A stretch of DNA of 64,000 nucleotides from Paenarthrobacter nicotinovorans (GCF_007670255.1 NZ_SZVS01000008.1:1-64000); one strand, 5' to 3'. Counted from the first letter of the stretch, positions 19,948 through 29,271 are shown. Made by a program: numbers and translations. The notes: generated from the sequence alone by a model not told the origin.

Positions 19948-21131
19948 ACGGTCTCCTCGAGTGGGGTCTGTTCGGGCTTGCGGCCATCACGGATGATGTT
20001 GGCCACAGTGGTTGCGCGCTCACGTACGGAGTCGACGTCGGCCACGGAGCTGCCGACGAGGTTGACGTGACCGATCTTGCGGCCGGGGCGAACGGATTTG
20101 CCGTAGGAGTGCACCTTCGCGGCGGGCTCGTACGCCAAAGCCGTGGGGAAGGCCTTGAAGAGGTCCTGGTTTTCCCCGCCAAGGAAGTTCTTCATGACAA
20201 CGACCGGAGCCAGGGCATCGGTGGCACCCAGCGGCAGGTTTAGTACGGCGCGCAGGTGCTGTTCGAACTGGCTGGTGATGGAACCATCCTGGGTCCAGTG
20301 GCCGGTGTTGTGCGGACGCATGGCCAGTTCGTTGATCAGGAATCCCGCCCCGACGCCCGGAGTTTCGAACAACTCCGCAGCCATCACGCCGGTGACTCCG
20401 AGCTCGTTGGCGATGCGGAGGGCGGCTTCCTCGGCGGCGGCAGCGACTTCCACGGCAATATTCTGGGCCGGGGCAATGACTTCGTCGCAGACGCCGTCAA
20501 CCTGGATGGTGTGCACCACGGGCCAGGCGCGGGACTCACCGCTGGGAGTGCGAGCCACCAGGGCGGAGAGCTCGCGGCTGAAGTCCACCTTCGCTTCGGC
20601 CAGCAGGGGACTCATGGCCTGGAACCAGTCCTCGGTCTCCAAGGCCTCGGCGGCGGAGTCGACGATCCTGACGCCCTTGCCGTCGTAGCCGCCGCGTGGC
20701 GTTTTCAGCACTACTGGCCAGCCGATCCTGTCCCCGAAGGCAACGAGCTCGTCCACGGTGTGCACGGCAGACCATTCCGGGTTGGGCAGGCCCAGCCGGT
20801 CGATGGCGGCCCGCATCACGAGCTTGTCCTGGGCGTTGACCAAGGCATCGGGACCGGGCTGAACGTTCACGCCGGCATCCAGCAGGGCTCGCAGGTGCCC
20901 CGTGGGGACGTGTTCGTGATCGAACGTCAGAACGTCCAGGCCTTTGGAAAACTCCAGGAGAGCGTTCAGGTCCTTGTAGTCGCCAATGGGGGCGGTAGCC
21001 ACGGCGGCAACCGCCGAAACGTCCTCGCCTTCGGCCAAAACGCGCAGTTCGAAGCCCAATGCGGTAGCGGGCGGAGCCATCATTCGTGCGAGTTGGCCGC
21101 CGCCAACAACGCCAATTACTGGAAAAGTCAC
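19944..21131 (-). CDS. purK: N5-carboxyaminoimidazole ribonucleotide synthetase
   Basis: ATP-grasp enzyme that carboxylates AIR with bicarbonate to N5-CAIR. 395 aa. The N-terminal [12 protein letters not shown] motif, the ATP-grasp [13 protein letters not shown] loop and the late [17 protein letters not shown] segment identify it. The GTG at 21131 follows a TAGGCT hexamer (21139-21144) by seven nt, so this operon probably starts with a leaderless mRNA. First gene of purK-purE-LCP-manA-femAB, which puts purine synthesis and envelope synthesis under one promoter. Confidence 0.97.
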   Translation of the reverse strand: MTFPVIGVVGGGQLARMMAPPATALGFELRVLAEGEDVSAVAAVATAPIGDYKDLNALLEFSKGLDVLTFDHEHVPTGHLRALLDAGVNVQPGPDALVNAQDKLVMRAAIDRLGLPNPEWSAVHTVDELVAFGDRIGWPVVLKTPRGGYDGKGVRIVDSAAEALETEDWFQAMSPLLAEAKVDFSRELSALVARTPSGESRAWPVVHTIQVDGVCDEVIAPAQNIAVEVAAAAEEAALRIANELGVTGVMAAELFETPGVGAGFLINELAMRPHNTGHWTQDGSITSQFEQHLRAVLNLPLGATDALAPVVVMKNFLGGENQDLFKAFPTALAYEPAAKVHSYGKSVRPGRKIGHVNLVGSSVADVDSVRERATTVANIIRDGRKPEQTPLEETV

Positions 21132-21310
21132 AAGGTTCAGCCTACCGAACCAGCGGCAGGATCACTGATTCTGTGGCTCATTTGGGCGCTTTTATCCCCG
21201 GTTCTTTACCCTCTATTGGCGTTCTCACAGCGTACTCCCGGGCAGTACGTGGAAATCGGCGCTAAAATGGTCAAGGCCCATCGGCCCACTTTCAACGGCC
21301 ATGGAGGGTC

Positions 21311-21877
21311 ATGATCACCACACTTGCAGATCGCATCCGCGGACTTGCTTCGCTCTTCTGGCGCGAAGTGGCCAAGTTCGGCGCTGTTGGTGGTGTTGCG
21401 TTCGTTATCGACAACGGCCTCACGTACTACCTGATGCACGGCCCGATGACGGACAGCCCGTCCAAAGCGCGTTTTGTTGGTGCCGTGGTGGCAACAATCT
21501 TCTCGTGGATCGCCAACAGGTTCTGGACTTTCCGGCATCGCAGGCAGGACAACGTCGTGCGCGAGTTCGTGATGTTCGTCATTATCAATGGCATCGGCAT
21601 CGGAATCTCGACGGGCTTCACGTTCATTGCCAACTACTGGTTGAACATCACGGACAAGAACCTGCTTTTTGCGGCCGGTGTAGTGGGCATTCTTGTGGCC
21701 ACGGTAGTCCGGTTCTTTGCCTACCGCTTCCTGGTCTTCAACAAGGAACTGGATCAGGAACCGGAATTTTCGCACGACCACGAACTTCTGGATATCCACC
21801 CCAAGGCCAAAGCCGGCGCGGAAGCAGGAGCAGGCAACCCGGCAACCGGCGAGCTTCCTTCCATCAAGAAGCCCTGA
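21311..21877 (+). CDS. GtrA-like membrane protein
   Basis: 188 aa with four predicted helices between about 20 and 145 and a charged C-terminal tail. GtrA proteins are thought to move or position polyprenyl-phosphate-linked sugars across the membrane for cell-surface glycosylation; mycobacterial Rv3277/Rv3789-type proteins sit in the arabinogalactan pathway. GGAGG lies just before the ATG; a TAAAAT -10 is at 21263-21268. Divergent from purK by 179 bp, in the same place as Rv3277. Confidence 0.88.
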   Translation: MITTLADRIRGLASLFWREVAKFGAVGGVAFVIDNGLTYYLMHGPMTDSPSKARFVGAVVATIFSWIANRFWTFRHRRQDNVVREFVMFVIINGIGIGISTGFTFIANYWLNITDKNLLFAAGVVGILVATVVRFFAYRFLVFNKELDQEPEFSHDHELLDIHPKAKAGAEAGAGNPATGELPSIKKP

Positions 21878-21913
21878 CGCCCGATACCCCGGGCCGCTGC
21901 CGAACGGCTGACA

Positions 21914-22609
21914 CTAGGAGCGGCTGACCCGCTCGTTGTCCAAGAGGTGGTCGGTGACCTCCACGTCGTCGTGGACGAGTACTACGGAGCCGTCCTCTTT
22001 CCATGCGCCGAGGGCCGCGGCGAGGCATGATTCCAATCCATCGCCAGTGCGCACCAGAAGCCGGACTGAAGGCTGCTGCGCAGCGGCGAATCCTTCCAGC
22101 AGCCCGGAGTGCAGGTGCCCGTCGGAACCGCGCACGGCGGGGCTTCCACCCTCGGGGTCGTCATGTGCCATGAAGACGTCGCCATGGGAGCGGACTTCTG
22201 CCGCGTAATCCACGACGCCGGATGGCAGCTCTCCGGGCCAGCGCATCGCAAGTGCCGCGAGCGGCACGGCGACCACCGCATCGAAGCCGGCCCGGGCGCC
22301 GTCGTCGGGCTTGTCGGTAACCAGGAGATCTGCGGAGCTGCCGTCCAGGACAACCTCCATACCCAGCTGCCAGGCAGCGAGAGCCCATACAAAAGACTTC
22401 CAGTGGGCCGGCAGGTCCAGGCGGATGGCCATGCCGGGTTCTGCGTCGAGTTCGTCCTGGAGCAGGTTGCTTGTTTTTGCCACCCAGTTGTCCAAAACGC
22501 GCCCGGACAGTTCCACCCGCTCGGAGTCGGGGCCGTACCAGGTGAGTCGGGGCGATGTTGAGTGCCCGGACCGGAGGGTGGTCATCAAGTTCACTGCCGG
22601 AATGCTCAT
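21914..22609 (-). CDS. TIGR03089 family protein (AMP-ligase-like fragment)
   Basis: 231-aa actinobacterial conserved protein of unknown function. It resembles the N-terminal part of acyl-adenylating enzymes (RLTWYGPDSERVELSGRVLDNWVAKTSNLLQDEL) but lacks the TSGTTGxPKG AMP-binding loop and the C-terminal lid, so it is not a working ligase. Matches Rv3268, which also sits beside the LCP gene. CAAGAT lies six nt before the ATG, hinting at a leaderless transcript. Convergent with GtrA, 36 bp apart. Confidence 0.85.
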   Translation of the reverse strand: MSIPAVNLMTTLRSGHSTSPRLTWYGPDSERVELSGRVLDNWVAKTSNLLQDELDAEPGMAIRLDLPAHWKSFVWALAAWQLGMEVVLDGSSADLLVTDKPDDGARAGFDAVVAVPLAALAMRWPGELPSGVVDYAAEVRSHGDVFMAHDDPEGGSPAVRGSDGHLHSGLLEGFAAAQQPSVRLLVRTGDGLESCLAAALGAWKEDGSVVLVHDDVEVTDHLLDNERVSRS

Positions 22610-22984
22610 GGGTCAATCTTGCCACGGCGGTCCCGCGCCACTGCCGGCAACAAGGCGTCGGATGTGATTTGCGCTACAGGCGGGTTTGTCCAGTCGCTGG
22701 TGGTGTCCGCCGCGCCTTTGCCGATTCCGCGGAAATTCAACGAATGTTCACACAAGCGATTCAGCGGTCCCGTTTCCCGCTGGTTTCGATTGGGGCAAGG
22801 CGCGGGATCTTGGGCGTGGCGCATCCCACTTTTCCACAGCTTCTTGATTATTATCCCGGCGCGGCTTGACTGACTGTAGTTACACGCGTGTAATTAGTAA
22901 TCAACGCCGCTGCACAGACATCCCGAACACCACCGGGGGTCGGAAATACATCCAAGCAGCAGCTGCAAACTCAGGAGGGACGCC
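22610..22984. other. 375-bp upstream region of whiB2
   Basis: No gene seen. It holds the probable promoters of the TIGR03089 gene (left edge) and of whiB2 (right, listed separately). Between them are a short TTCCGCGGAA palindrome near 22728 and a single 8-of-9 DnaA-box-like TTTTCCACA at 22830-22838. The 90-nt stretch from the promoter to the AGGAGG site before whiB2 is the likely 5' UTR. Confidence 0.55.
22866..22894 (+). promoter_or_regulatory. Sigma-70-type promoter of whiB2 with overlapping palindrome
   Basis: TTGACT (22866-22871) and TGTAAT (22889-22894) are separated by 17 nt, one of the best promoter matches in the window. The 14-bp perfect palindrome TTACACGCGTGTAA (22880-22893) fills the spacer and -10, so a dimeric regulator there would block polymerase. 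It resembles but does not fit the 13-nt BldD consensus, having two rather than one central bases. Confidence 0.65.
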
Positions 22985-23530
22985 ATGGGGCAAGCGTTGC
23001 GTATCCAGGAAGATGCAGTCGTCGCAGAACATGCGTCGGTGAAATACCGTTCGCGGGAAGTGCCGGGTGACTGGTACGTGGACCCTGCGGATCCGGAAGC
23101 GGCAGACCGTTACAACCAGAATGTGCAGCAGTCTTTGGAGGACCAGGCAACGGCCCTCCTCGCGGCACATGAGGCGTTGATCGGTGACCTGCCGTCTGGC
23201 CCGGAAGATGACCTCGACGATCCTCCCATGGAGCTGCGCCGTCCGCTTGAGACGCCCGGGCAGCCCGTCTGGATCGGTCTCCCCGGCCAGGGGGAATTCG
23301 ACGACGAAGGCGAGCTTGGCTGGCAGACGGACGCGCTGTGTGCGCAGACCGATCCCGAAGCGTTCTTCCCCGAGAAGGGGGGATCCACCAGGGATGCCAA
23401 AAAAGTCTGTGGAGCCTGCAACGTGCGCTCACAGTGCTTGGAATACGCTCTGGCCAATGACGAGCGGTTCGGTATCTGGGGCGGGCTTTCCGAGCGGGAG
23501 CGCCGTCGGCTAAGGAAGCGAGCGGTCTAA
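22985..23530 (+). CDS. whiB2: WhiB2-type transcription factor with long N-terminal extension
   Basis: Iron-sulfur Wbl regulator, needed for septation or sporulation control in mycobacteria and streptomycetes (WhmD, WhiB). 181 aa. The Wbl domain occupies about 112-180: cluster Cys119, Cys142, Cys145, Cys151, then the GIWGG turn at 163-167 and a basic RERRRLRKR tail for DNA contact. The first 110 residues are acidic with no match I know; most WhiB2 proteins are roughly half this length. The ATG is well supported by AGGAGG six nt upstream. Followed after 11 bp by the GT2 gene, as seen beside Rv3260c. Confidence 0.93.
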   Translation: MGQALRIQEDAVVAEHASVKYRSREVPGDWYVDPADPEAADRYNQNVQQSLEDQATALLAAHEALIGDLPSGPEDDLDDPPMELRRPLETPGQPVWIGLPGQGEFDDEGELGWQTDALCAQTDPEAFFPEKGGSTRDAKKVCGACNVRSQCLEYALANDERFGIWGGLSERERRRLRKRAV

Positions 23531-23541
23531 TTCTCAAGGAA

Positions 23542-26500
23542 GTGCACGTTACCGCCGTAGTGGTTTCCCACGACGGCGGTAACTACCTGCCCAGGACATT
23601 GGCGGCATTGTCGGACCAGACGCGTTCGGCAGATGCCGCCATTGGCATTGATACAGGTTCCACGGATAACTCCTTGGGTCTGCTCCGCGGTGCCTTCGGC
23701 GAAGGCAATGTCACCACCTTCCAGCAAGCGAAGAGCGGCTTCGGCGCTGCTGTCAGCGCGGGTCTTCAGGAGCTTGCTCCTGCAGGGACCCGCACCGGCG
23801 AGGGCCAGCCGGTGGAGTGGATTTGGCTGCTGCACGATGATGCCGCCCCCGCTCCGGACGCCCTGGCAGAGCTGCTGCACGCCGTCGAGCGCGCGCCGTC
23901 GGTAACCGTTGCCGGTTGCAAACAGCTCGGCTGGGACAACGGCCGCCACCTCGTGGATGTCGGACTTTCAACGAGCCGCTGGGCCGAGCGCCTGACCCTG
24001 ATCGATGCCGACGAAGTGGACCAAGGCCAATACGACGCCCGGTCGGATACGTTTGCCGTCAACTCCGCGGGGATGCTGATTCGCCGGGATGTCTGGGAGC
24101 AGCTGGACGGGTTCGATCCCGCGCTGCCAGGCAGCGGCGACGACGTCGATTTCTGCTGGCGGAACTGGCTCGCCGGCAACCGTGTGGTTGTTGTGCCCTC
24201 TGCCCGCATGTTCCACGTGGAGCACCGCCCCCATGGCTTGGGCACGGCTTCGGCAGCGCGAAAAGCCCAGATCCATCTTCGGCTCAAGCACACGCCGTGG
24301 TGGAAGGTGCCGTTCCAGGCTGTTGGCGCCTTCTTCGGAGCTCTCGTCCGGCTGGTCCTGAGCATCCTTGTGAAGGAACCGGGGTACGGCTTCTCCCAGT
24401 TCACAGCAACCATCGCAGCATTGATTCGTCCTGTCGCGATTGCCCGGGGGCGCCGCGTCGCCGCCAGGACGCGGCGGGTCCATCGTTCCGTGGTGCGCGG
24501 CCTCCAAACGCCGACGCGGGAGGTCCGGGCCCATCGGCGATCCCTGTTGGAAGCCATCCGCCCCGGTGAGGACTCCCAGCCCTCCAGCGATCTCCTGGCT
24601 CCTGAGCCCAGCGGCGATGCCGCAGATGACTTCGCAGCGCTGGCCACGAACGAGCGGGGCTGGGTGGGGACCGGCGCTGTTGCCGCAGCCTGCATCGCCC
24701 TCGCAGCGGCCGTGGTCGGGTTGCTTGGACTCCTTCGCTCCGGTTCTGTCACCGGGGGAGGGCTCCTGCCTCTTTCGGAATCCCCTGCGGACATCTGGGT
24801 CAACGCGTCTACATGGTGGATCTCCCTTGGTGCCGGCTTGCCGGGCCACGGTGATCCTTTCGGCTACGTCTTGTGGATTCTCACCCTCCTCGGAGGCGGG
24901 GACGGGAACGCAGCCATGGCATGGCTCCTCATCCTCGCGATGCCGTTGTCCGCTGTTGGTGCCTGGTTCGCATCGGGCGCGTTGACCACCAAGCGCCGGT
25001 TCCGGACCGTGGCAGCCTTGATCTGGGCGGGATCTCCGACTCTCCTGATTTCCATCAATGAAGGCCGCATCGGTGCCTTGGTGGCCCACCTGATGATGCC
25101 GCTGCTGCTGCTTGCATTGGTGCGGGCATCGGGATCTGCCATCGGGCAGCCGAGGGCACCGTATTCCACGACGTCCCACGCACCCTCCGGTGCCAGGCTC
25201 GCTCCTGTCCGCAGCAAGCCCGGCATTAATGGGACGCCTTCGTGGACGGCGGCAGCTGCAGCCGGTTTGGCCATGGCTGTGGTCACGGCATCGGCGCCAT
25301 CGTTGCTGGGTCCCGTCGTCGTTGCCGTTGTCCTGGCTGCCGTGGTGCTGGGGCAGCGCGGCAAAACCATGTGGTGGTCGTTGCTGCCCACTCTTGCTTT
25401 GTTCCTTCCCTACGGCCTTTCCGTACTCGACAGGCCCCGCTCCCTGCTGGCTGATCCCGGACTTCCCCTCGGGTTCGATGCCGCCCCGCTGTGGCAGCAA
25501 TTGCTCGGCCAGCCACTGGCATTCGGGATCGACGGCGGTCTGACCGGACTGTCGCTGTTCGGTCCGGGCCCTGTGCCATGGGCGTTGATCCTGGCCTTGC
25601 TCATTGGTGTGCCCGTCGTTCTGCTCGCCGTGGCGGCGTTGTTCCTGCCCGGCAAGCGCACAGCCCTGGCGCGGGTGTTCTGGCTGGCCGCCCTGGCCAC
25701 CTTGGGAAGCGGCTGGCTCGTGGGGCACGTGGCCACCGGCGTCAACAACAACGTCATAGTCGGGCCTTTTACCGGCCCGGCCGTGTCCGCCTCGGGGATG
25801 CTTTTGTTGGCTGCTGCCTTGCTCGGGGCTGAGAAGATCTTCTCCGCGAGCCGCGGAACGTCTGATCCTGGCCGCCGGAGGCTTCCGCTGCGACGCGCTG
25901 CTTCTGCCGTCGTGGTGATCCTGCTGGTTGCGGGGCCTTTGGCTGGAATGGGAGCCTGGGCTGCGCAGAACGTCCTTCAACCCTCGACTTCCACGGGTTC
26001 CCCGGCGGTTTCCAAAACTCCGCAGTCGGCCGGGTCCCTGGGTGCCCACCGCCAAGTGTGGCCCACCGGGTCCGGCACGCTGCCCGCTACCGCCGTCGAT
26101 CGCGGCCAAGGGCCCGAGCGTTCGCGAACCCTGGTGATCACCAGTGGCGAGCAAGGCGCCTTCACATCCTCACTCATGCGCGGAGCCGGAACAACGCTGG
26201 ACAGCCTGTCCACGATCGCTTCCGCCAGGACCATCATGGGCGCACCGGGCCGGGAAGAACTCACGAGCGATGACGCCGCCACCGCATCGTTGCGGAGGGC
26301 CGTGGCGACGATCGTGGCCAGCACGGGGGTGGATCCCCGCCCCGACCTCGAGCAACTTGGCGCGGGCTTCGTGGTGCTGAAGGCTGCGGACAACGCGGAC
26401 CAACTGACCGCGAGCAGGATCGACGCCGTTCCGGGACTCGTTGCCGTCGGTCAAACGGATGCGGGCTGGCTGTGGCGTGTGACGCCGCGCGGCCAAGCGG

Positions 26501-26910
26501 CGGCCAATGCTGCCGATGCGACGCACCGCGTCCGTATCGTCAACGGACAAGGTGCAACCGTGGGCACGCTGCCCTCCGACGAGGTGGCTGCCAAAGCCAG
26601 CGTCCCCTCCGGAGACGACGGCAGGAAAGTAGTGCTGGCTGAACGGGCTGATCCCGGCTGGTCGGCCCTGTTGGACGGCAAGCCGCTGACGCCGACAACA
26701 TCCGGGTGGTCGCAGGCATTCGACCTCCCGGCCGGTGGCGGCGAGCTTGAAATCCGCTACACGAACCCGTGGGCTCTGTGGCTGGGAATTCTGCAGGTAG
26801 TGGTCATCGCCTTGACAGTCCTCCTGGCGATTCCCATGCCGGCCCGCCGTTCCCGCACGGGCATGTCGAGGGATGAAGTCTCCCTCCGTAAGGAGTACAG
26901 CAGTGTCTGA
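23542..26910 (+). CDS. Large GT2 glycosyltransferase with membrane C-terminal half
   Basis: 1122 aa. The N-terminal 300 residues are a GT-A domain: VVVSHDGGNYLPRTL start, IDTGSTDNS, and the metal-binding acidic HDDAAP; a membrane helix follows at about 255-280. Residues about 370-820 are a multispan region, then an extracytoplasmic Thr/Ser-rich domain and a final helix near 1080-1100. It probably builds or exports an envelope glycan; substrate unknown. GTG start has AAGGA almost touching, so translation likely couples to whiB2, 11 bp upstream. Its stop overlaps the DUF5719 start. Similar proteins accompany whiB2 in many actinobacteria. Confidence 0.85.
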   Translation: MHVTAVVVSHDGGNYLPRTLAALSDQTRSADAAIGIDTGSTDNSLGLLRGAFGEGNVTTFQQAKSGFGAAVSAGLQELAPAGTRTGEGQPVEWIWLLHDDAAPAPDALAELLHAVERAPSVTVAGCKQLGWDNGRHLVDVGLSTSRWAERLTLIDADEVDQGQYDARSDTFAVNSAGMLIRRDVWEQLDGFDPALPGSGDDVDFCWRNWLAGNRVVVVPSARMFHVEHRPHGLGTASAARKAQIHLRLKHTPWWKVPFQAVGAFFGALVRLVLSILVKEPGYGFSQFTATIAALIRPVAIARGRRVAARTRRVHRSVVRGLQTPTREVRAHRRSLLEAIRPGEDSQPSSDLLAPEPSGDAADDFAALATNERGWVGTGAVAAACIALAAAVVGLLGLLRSGSVTGGGLLPLSESPADIWVNASTWWISLGAGLPGHGDPFGYVLWILTLLGGGDGNAAMAWLLILAMPLSAVGAWFASGALTTKRRFRTVAALIWAGSPTLLISINEGRIGALVAHLMMPLLLLALVRASGSAIGQPRAPYSTTSHAPSGARLAPVRSKPGINGTPSWTAAAAAGLAMAVVTASAPSLLGPVVVAVVLAAVVLGQRGKTMWWSLLPTLALFLPYGLSVLDRPRSLLADPGLPLGFDAAPLWQQLLGQPLAFGIDGGLTGLSLFGPGPVPWALILALLIGVPVVLLAVAALFLPGKRTALARVFWLAALATLGSGWLVGHVATGVNNNVIVGPFTGPAVSASGMLLLAAALLGAEKIFSASRGTSDPGRRRLPLRRAASAVVVILLVAGPLAGMGAWAAQNVLQPSTSTGSPAVSKTPQSAGSLGAHRQVWPTGSGTLPATAVDRGQGPERSRTLVITSGEQGAFTSSLMRGAGTTLDSLSTIASARTIMGAPGREELTSDDAATASLRRAVATIVASTGVDPRPDLEQLGAGFVVLKAADNADQLTASRIDAVPGLVAVGQTDAGWLWRVTPRGQAAANAADATHRVRIVNGQGATVGTLPSDEVAAKASVPSGDDGRKVVLAERADPGWSALLDGKPLTPTTSGWSQAFDLPAGGGELEIRYTNPWALWLGILQVVVIALTVLLAIPMPARRSRTGMSRDEVSLRKEYSSV

Positions 26911-28603
26911 GGACCAGAACAACACGGCCGACGAAGCAACACCGGCGGCTGAGGCGAATCCGGCCGAGGACCCATCCCGCAGCAAGAAGTCCTCCCGCAG
27001 CGGGAAGTCCTCCCGCACGAAGGGTCCGCGACGGTCCAACTCGGGCATGGTCACCGGAGTGCTCTCGGCTGTGGTCATCCTGGCTGCCGGCGGAGGCGCT
27101 GTGGCTGCCACGTCGATGGTTCCCGGACCCTCCGGCGGTACCGGCACCGACATCCGTCAGGCTGACGTTCCGGCCGGCCGGGCCCTCGGAGTCTGCCCCG
27201 AACCGGCACGGCTGGTCAGTGGGACGGTGGTGGGTACGGACGCCGACTTCAGTCCCGTCTCGACCACGGCCTCAAGCGCCCTCAACGCTGTAGTCCTGAG
27301 CAACCCCGCTGGAACAGTTCCCGGCAGCAAGGTCACGGCCCTGGGTGGCGGGGCAGTCGCTGAGATTGCGAAGACTCCCACAAGCACTCCAACGCCTACG
27401 GCGGGGCCACCGGTTCTTGCAGCAGGTGTGGCGTCGATCAGCCCGGTGACCTCGCCGTCTGTGGTGGAGGCGGCGCCCATTGGAAATGAGCAGGCGACCA
27501 TGGCCGCCAACCTCGGCTATTCGGCCACGGACGGTGACCTCCGTGGCCTGGCGTCCGCGCAGTGCCAGCCGCCAAGCAATGATTCATGGCTGCTGGGCGC
27601 GAACACCTCGGTTGGGCGCACCGCGGTCCTCAACCTGAGCAACCCCTCTGAAACCCCCGCCACGGTGAACCTCGACCTCTTCGGCTACGAAGGCCAGATA
27701 CAGGCCCCGGGAGCCAGGGGACTGCTGGTGGCTCCGGGAACCACCCGCTCCTTGAACCTTGCGGGGCTGGCTCCGGGAGAATCGCAGCTTGCCGTCCACG
27801 TACGCAGCACTGGCGGCCCGGTGGCGGGAACCATCCAGCAAAGTGTGCTGCGTGGGCTCGCTCCCGGCGGAGTTGAATACCTTTCCCCGGGCGACGGGCC
27901 ATCGAACGTCCAGGTGATGTCCGGCGTCGACATCCAGGACGCGGACGGCGTCAAAGCCCTGTCCGCAAAGTCCGGATTCGCCGACGCGGTGCCGGCCCTC
28001 CAGATCGCCGTTCCCGGTTCAACGGATGCAGTGGTGCAGGTCAGCCTGTACGGCGCCAATGGCGAGCGGAAGCTTCCCAACGGGGGAGTGGTCACGGTCA
28101 AGGGTGGTTCCGTTGCCACGATGAATCTTGATGGCGTTCCGGCCGGCAGTTACACAGTCCGTGCCAGCTCCGACGTTTCGTTTGTGGCATCGACCAGGGT
28201 CACCCGTGGCGCCAAGGCTGAAGATGCCACGGATTTCGCGTGGTCACCGGCATCGGCGCGACTGGGTAGCCAGCATTTGGTGGCCGTTCCACGTGATGGG
28301 CTGCGCTCCCTGAGCTTTGGCGTTCCCGAGGGCCGCGCCACGGTCAATTACGCTCCGGTCACGGCCGACGGCAAAGTAGGCAAGGCTGTTGACCTTGACC
28401 TGGCCGGCGGCACCACGTCTGTCATCGAGCTCCCGGCAAAGTCCGGAGACTCCGTCATAGCCGGATACGTGGTTTCTGCGTCAGGCGATCCCGTCTACGG
28501 CGCGATGATCCTTGGAAAACAGGGCCGAAACGACGTGTCCGTGGTGGCGATCCAGGATGCTGCGGCGGGGTTGGAGAAGGTTCCCGTCACAGTCGGCTAC
28601 TAG
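26903..28603 (+). CDS. DUF5719 secreted/membrane-anchored protein
   Basis: 566 aa. A Lys/Ser-rich cytoplasmic leader of about 40 residues, one membrane helix (about 40-65, VTGVLSAVVILAAGGGAVAA), then a long extracytoplasmic region of repeated beta-type modules (VNLDLFGYEGQIQAPG..., VQVSLYGANGERKLPNG...) that look like tandem Ig- or jelly-roll-like units. No catalytic motif seen. I start at the GTG at 26903, seven nt after AAGGAG; it overlaps the GT2 stop by 8 bp. The tight coupling suggests it works with the GT2 protein on the cell surface. Confidence 0.8.
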   Translation: MSEDQNNTADEATPAAEANPAEDPSRSKKSSRSGKSSRTKGPRRSNSGMVTGVLSAVVILAAGGGAVAATSMVPGPSGGTGTDIRQADVPAGRALGVCPEPARLVSGTVVGTDADFSPVSTTASSALNAVVLSNPAGTVPGSKVTALGGGAVAEIAKTPTSTPTPTAGPPVLAAGVASISPVTSPSVVEAAPIGNEQATMAANLGYSATDGDLRGLASAQCQPPSNDSWLLGANTSVGRTAVLNLSNPSETPATVNLDLFGYEGQIQAPGARGLLVAPGTTRSLNLAGLAPGESQLAVHVRSTGGPVAGTIQQSVLRGLAPGGVEYLSPGDGPSNVQVMSGVDIQDADGVKALSAKSGFADAVPALQIAVPGSTDAVVQVSLYGANGERKLPNGGVVTVKGGSVATMNLDGVPAGSYTVRASSDVSFVASTRVTRGAKAEDATDFAWSPASARLGSQHLVAVPRDGLRSLSFGVPEGRATVNYAPVTADGKVGKAVDLDLAGGTTSVIELPAKSGDSVIAGYVVSASGDPVYGAMILGKQGRNDVSVVAIQDAAAGLEKVPVTVGY

Positions 28604-28610
28604 CCGGCGG

Positions 28611-29129
28611 TTACTGGTAGCGGCGGCGGTACACAGGGTCCAGGGTTTCGGGGGGTACCCCCAGCATCTCTGCCGTGTACTCCACCACAACGTCATGGAC
28701 CAGATCCTGCAGCTCGTCGCGGGTGGTGGTGCCCTGCTCCACCACCCGGCGGAAGACTGTGATCATGGGCGGTTCGCCGCGACCGCCGGGAGTGTAGGCA
28801 CCCATGGGCGCCGGGTTGCCCGAGGCGACCAGTTGTTCCAGGTTCGGCGGGATCTCGTCCACCGCGAAGAGGACGCCGTCCAGTTGTTTGCCCCACATGT
28901 CCTGGAGGCGTTCGGCGGAGTCAAGCACCATGTCGTCGAACCGCTCCGAGCGGGTACGGAAACCTGGGAGGTTGGGAAGCATCAGCTCGCCCCTCAGCCC
29001 CCTGCCGTGGCGGTTGCGACGGCGCTGCCGGAATCCCCGCCCGCTTGATCCGGCGTGTTCCTGTGTCTGATCGCCATCGGCGTCAGTCCACCGGACGGTA
29101 AATCCGGGAACATGTGGCTGTGACTGCAT
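28611..29129 (-). CDS. Zincin-like metallopeptidase family protein (PF06262-like), HExxH degenerate
   Basis: 172 aa. A basic disordered leader (RGFRQRRRNRHGRGLRG) precedes the compact domain (FRTRSERFDDMVLDSAERLQ ... VDEIPP ... ITVFRRVVEQ). The family's HExxHxxG zinc motif is replaced by HDVVVEYTAEMLG (His145, Glu150), so peptidase activity is doubtful. The ATG is six nt after TAAAGT (29136-29141), fitting a leaderless mRNA. Divergent from the DUF3499 gene by 142 bp and convergent with DUF5719 by 7 bp, the same arrangement as Rv3259/Rv3258c. Confidence 0.82.
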   Translation of the reverse strand: MQSQPHVPGFTVRWTDADGDQTQEHAGSSGRGFRQRRRNRHGRGLRGELMLPNLPGFRTRSERFDDMVLDSAERLQDMWGKQLDGVLFAVDEIPPNLEQLVASGNPAPMGAYTPGGRGEPPMITVFRRVVEQGTTTRDELQDLVHDVVVEYTAEMLGVPPETLDPVYRRRYQ

Positions 29130-29271
29130 ATATCGACTTTAGTCCCGGGTAACGGCCAGCGCGACATCATTGTCCACACCGCGCCGAAGTCGCCGGAACC
29201 ACGCCCTGCATTGGCAGCCACGGGGCCTCAATGCGCACCACACGTACCAAGTGGCGCTAATCTGGGATGTT

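Noticed and set aside
21914..22609. TIGR03089 gene as a truncated acyl-CoA ligase pseudogene
   Set aside because: It is a conserved actinobacterial family of this length at the same locus, with no frameshift or downstream remnant.
22830..22838. TTTTCCACA, a DnaA-box-like site
   Set aside because: Single site with one mismatch, no cluster and no dnaA or origin gene context.
22880..22893. BldD box
   Set aside because: Consensus is 13 nt with one central base; this palindrome has two central bases. Reported only as an unassigned palindrome.
23968..26154. 728-codon minus-strand frame inside the GT2 gene
   Set aside because: Composition (Gln, Gly, Arg, His rich) is that of an antisense frame; the plus strand encodes a coherent GT-A domain.
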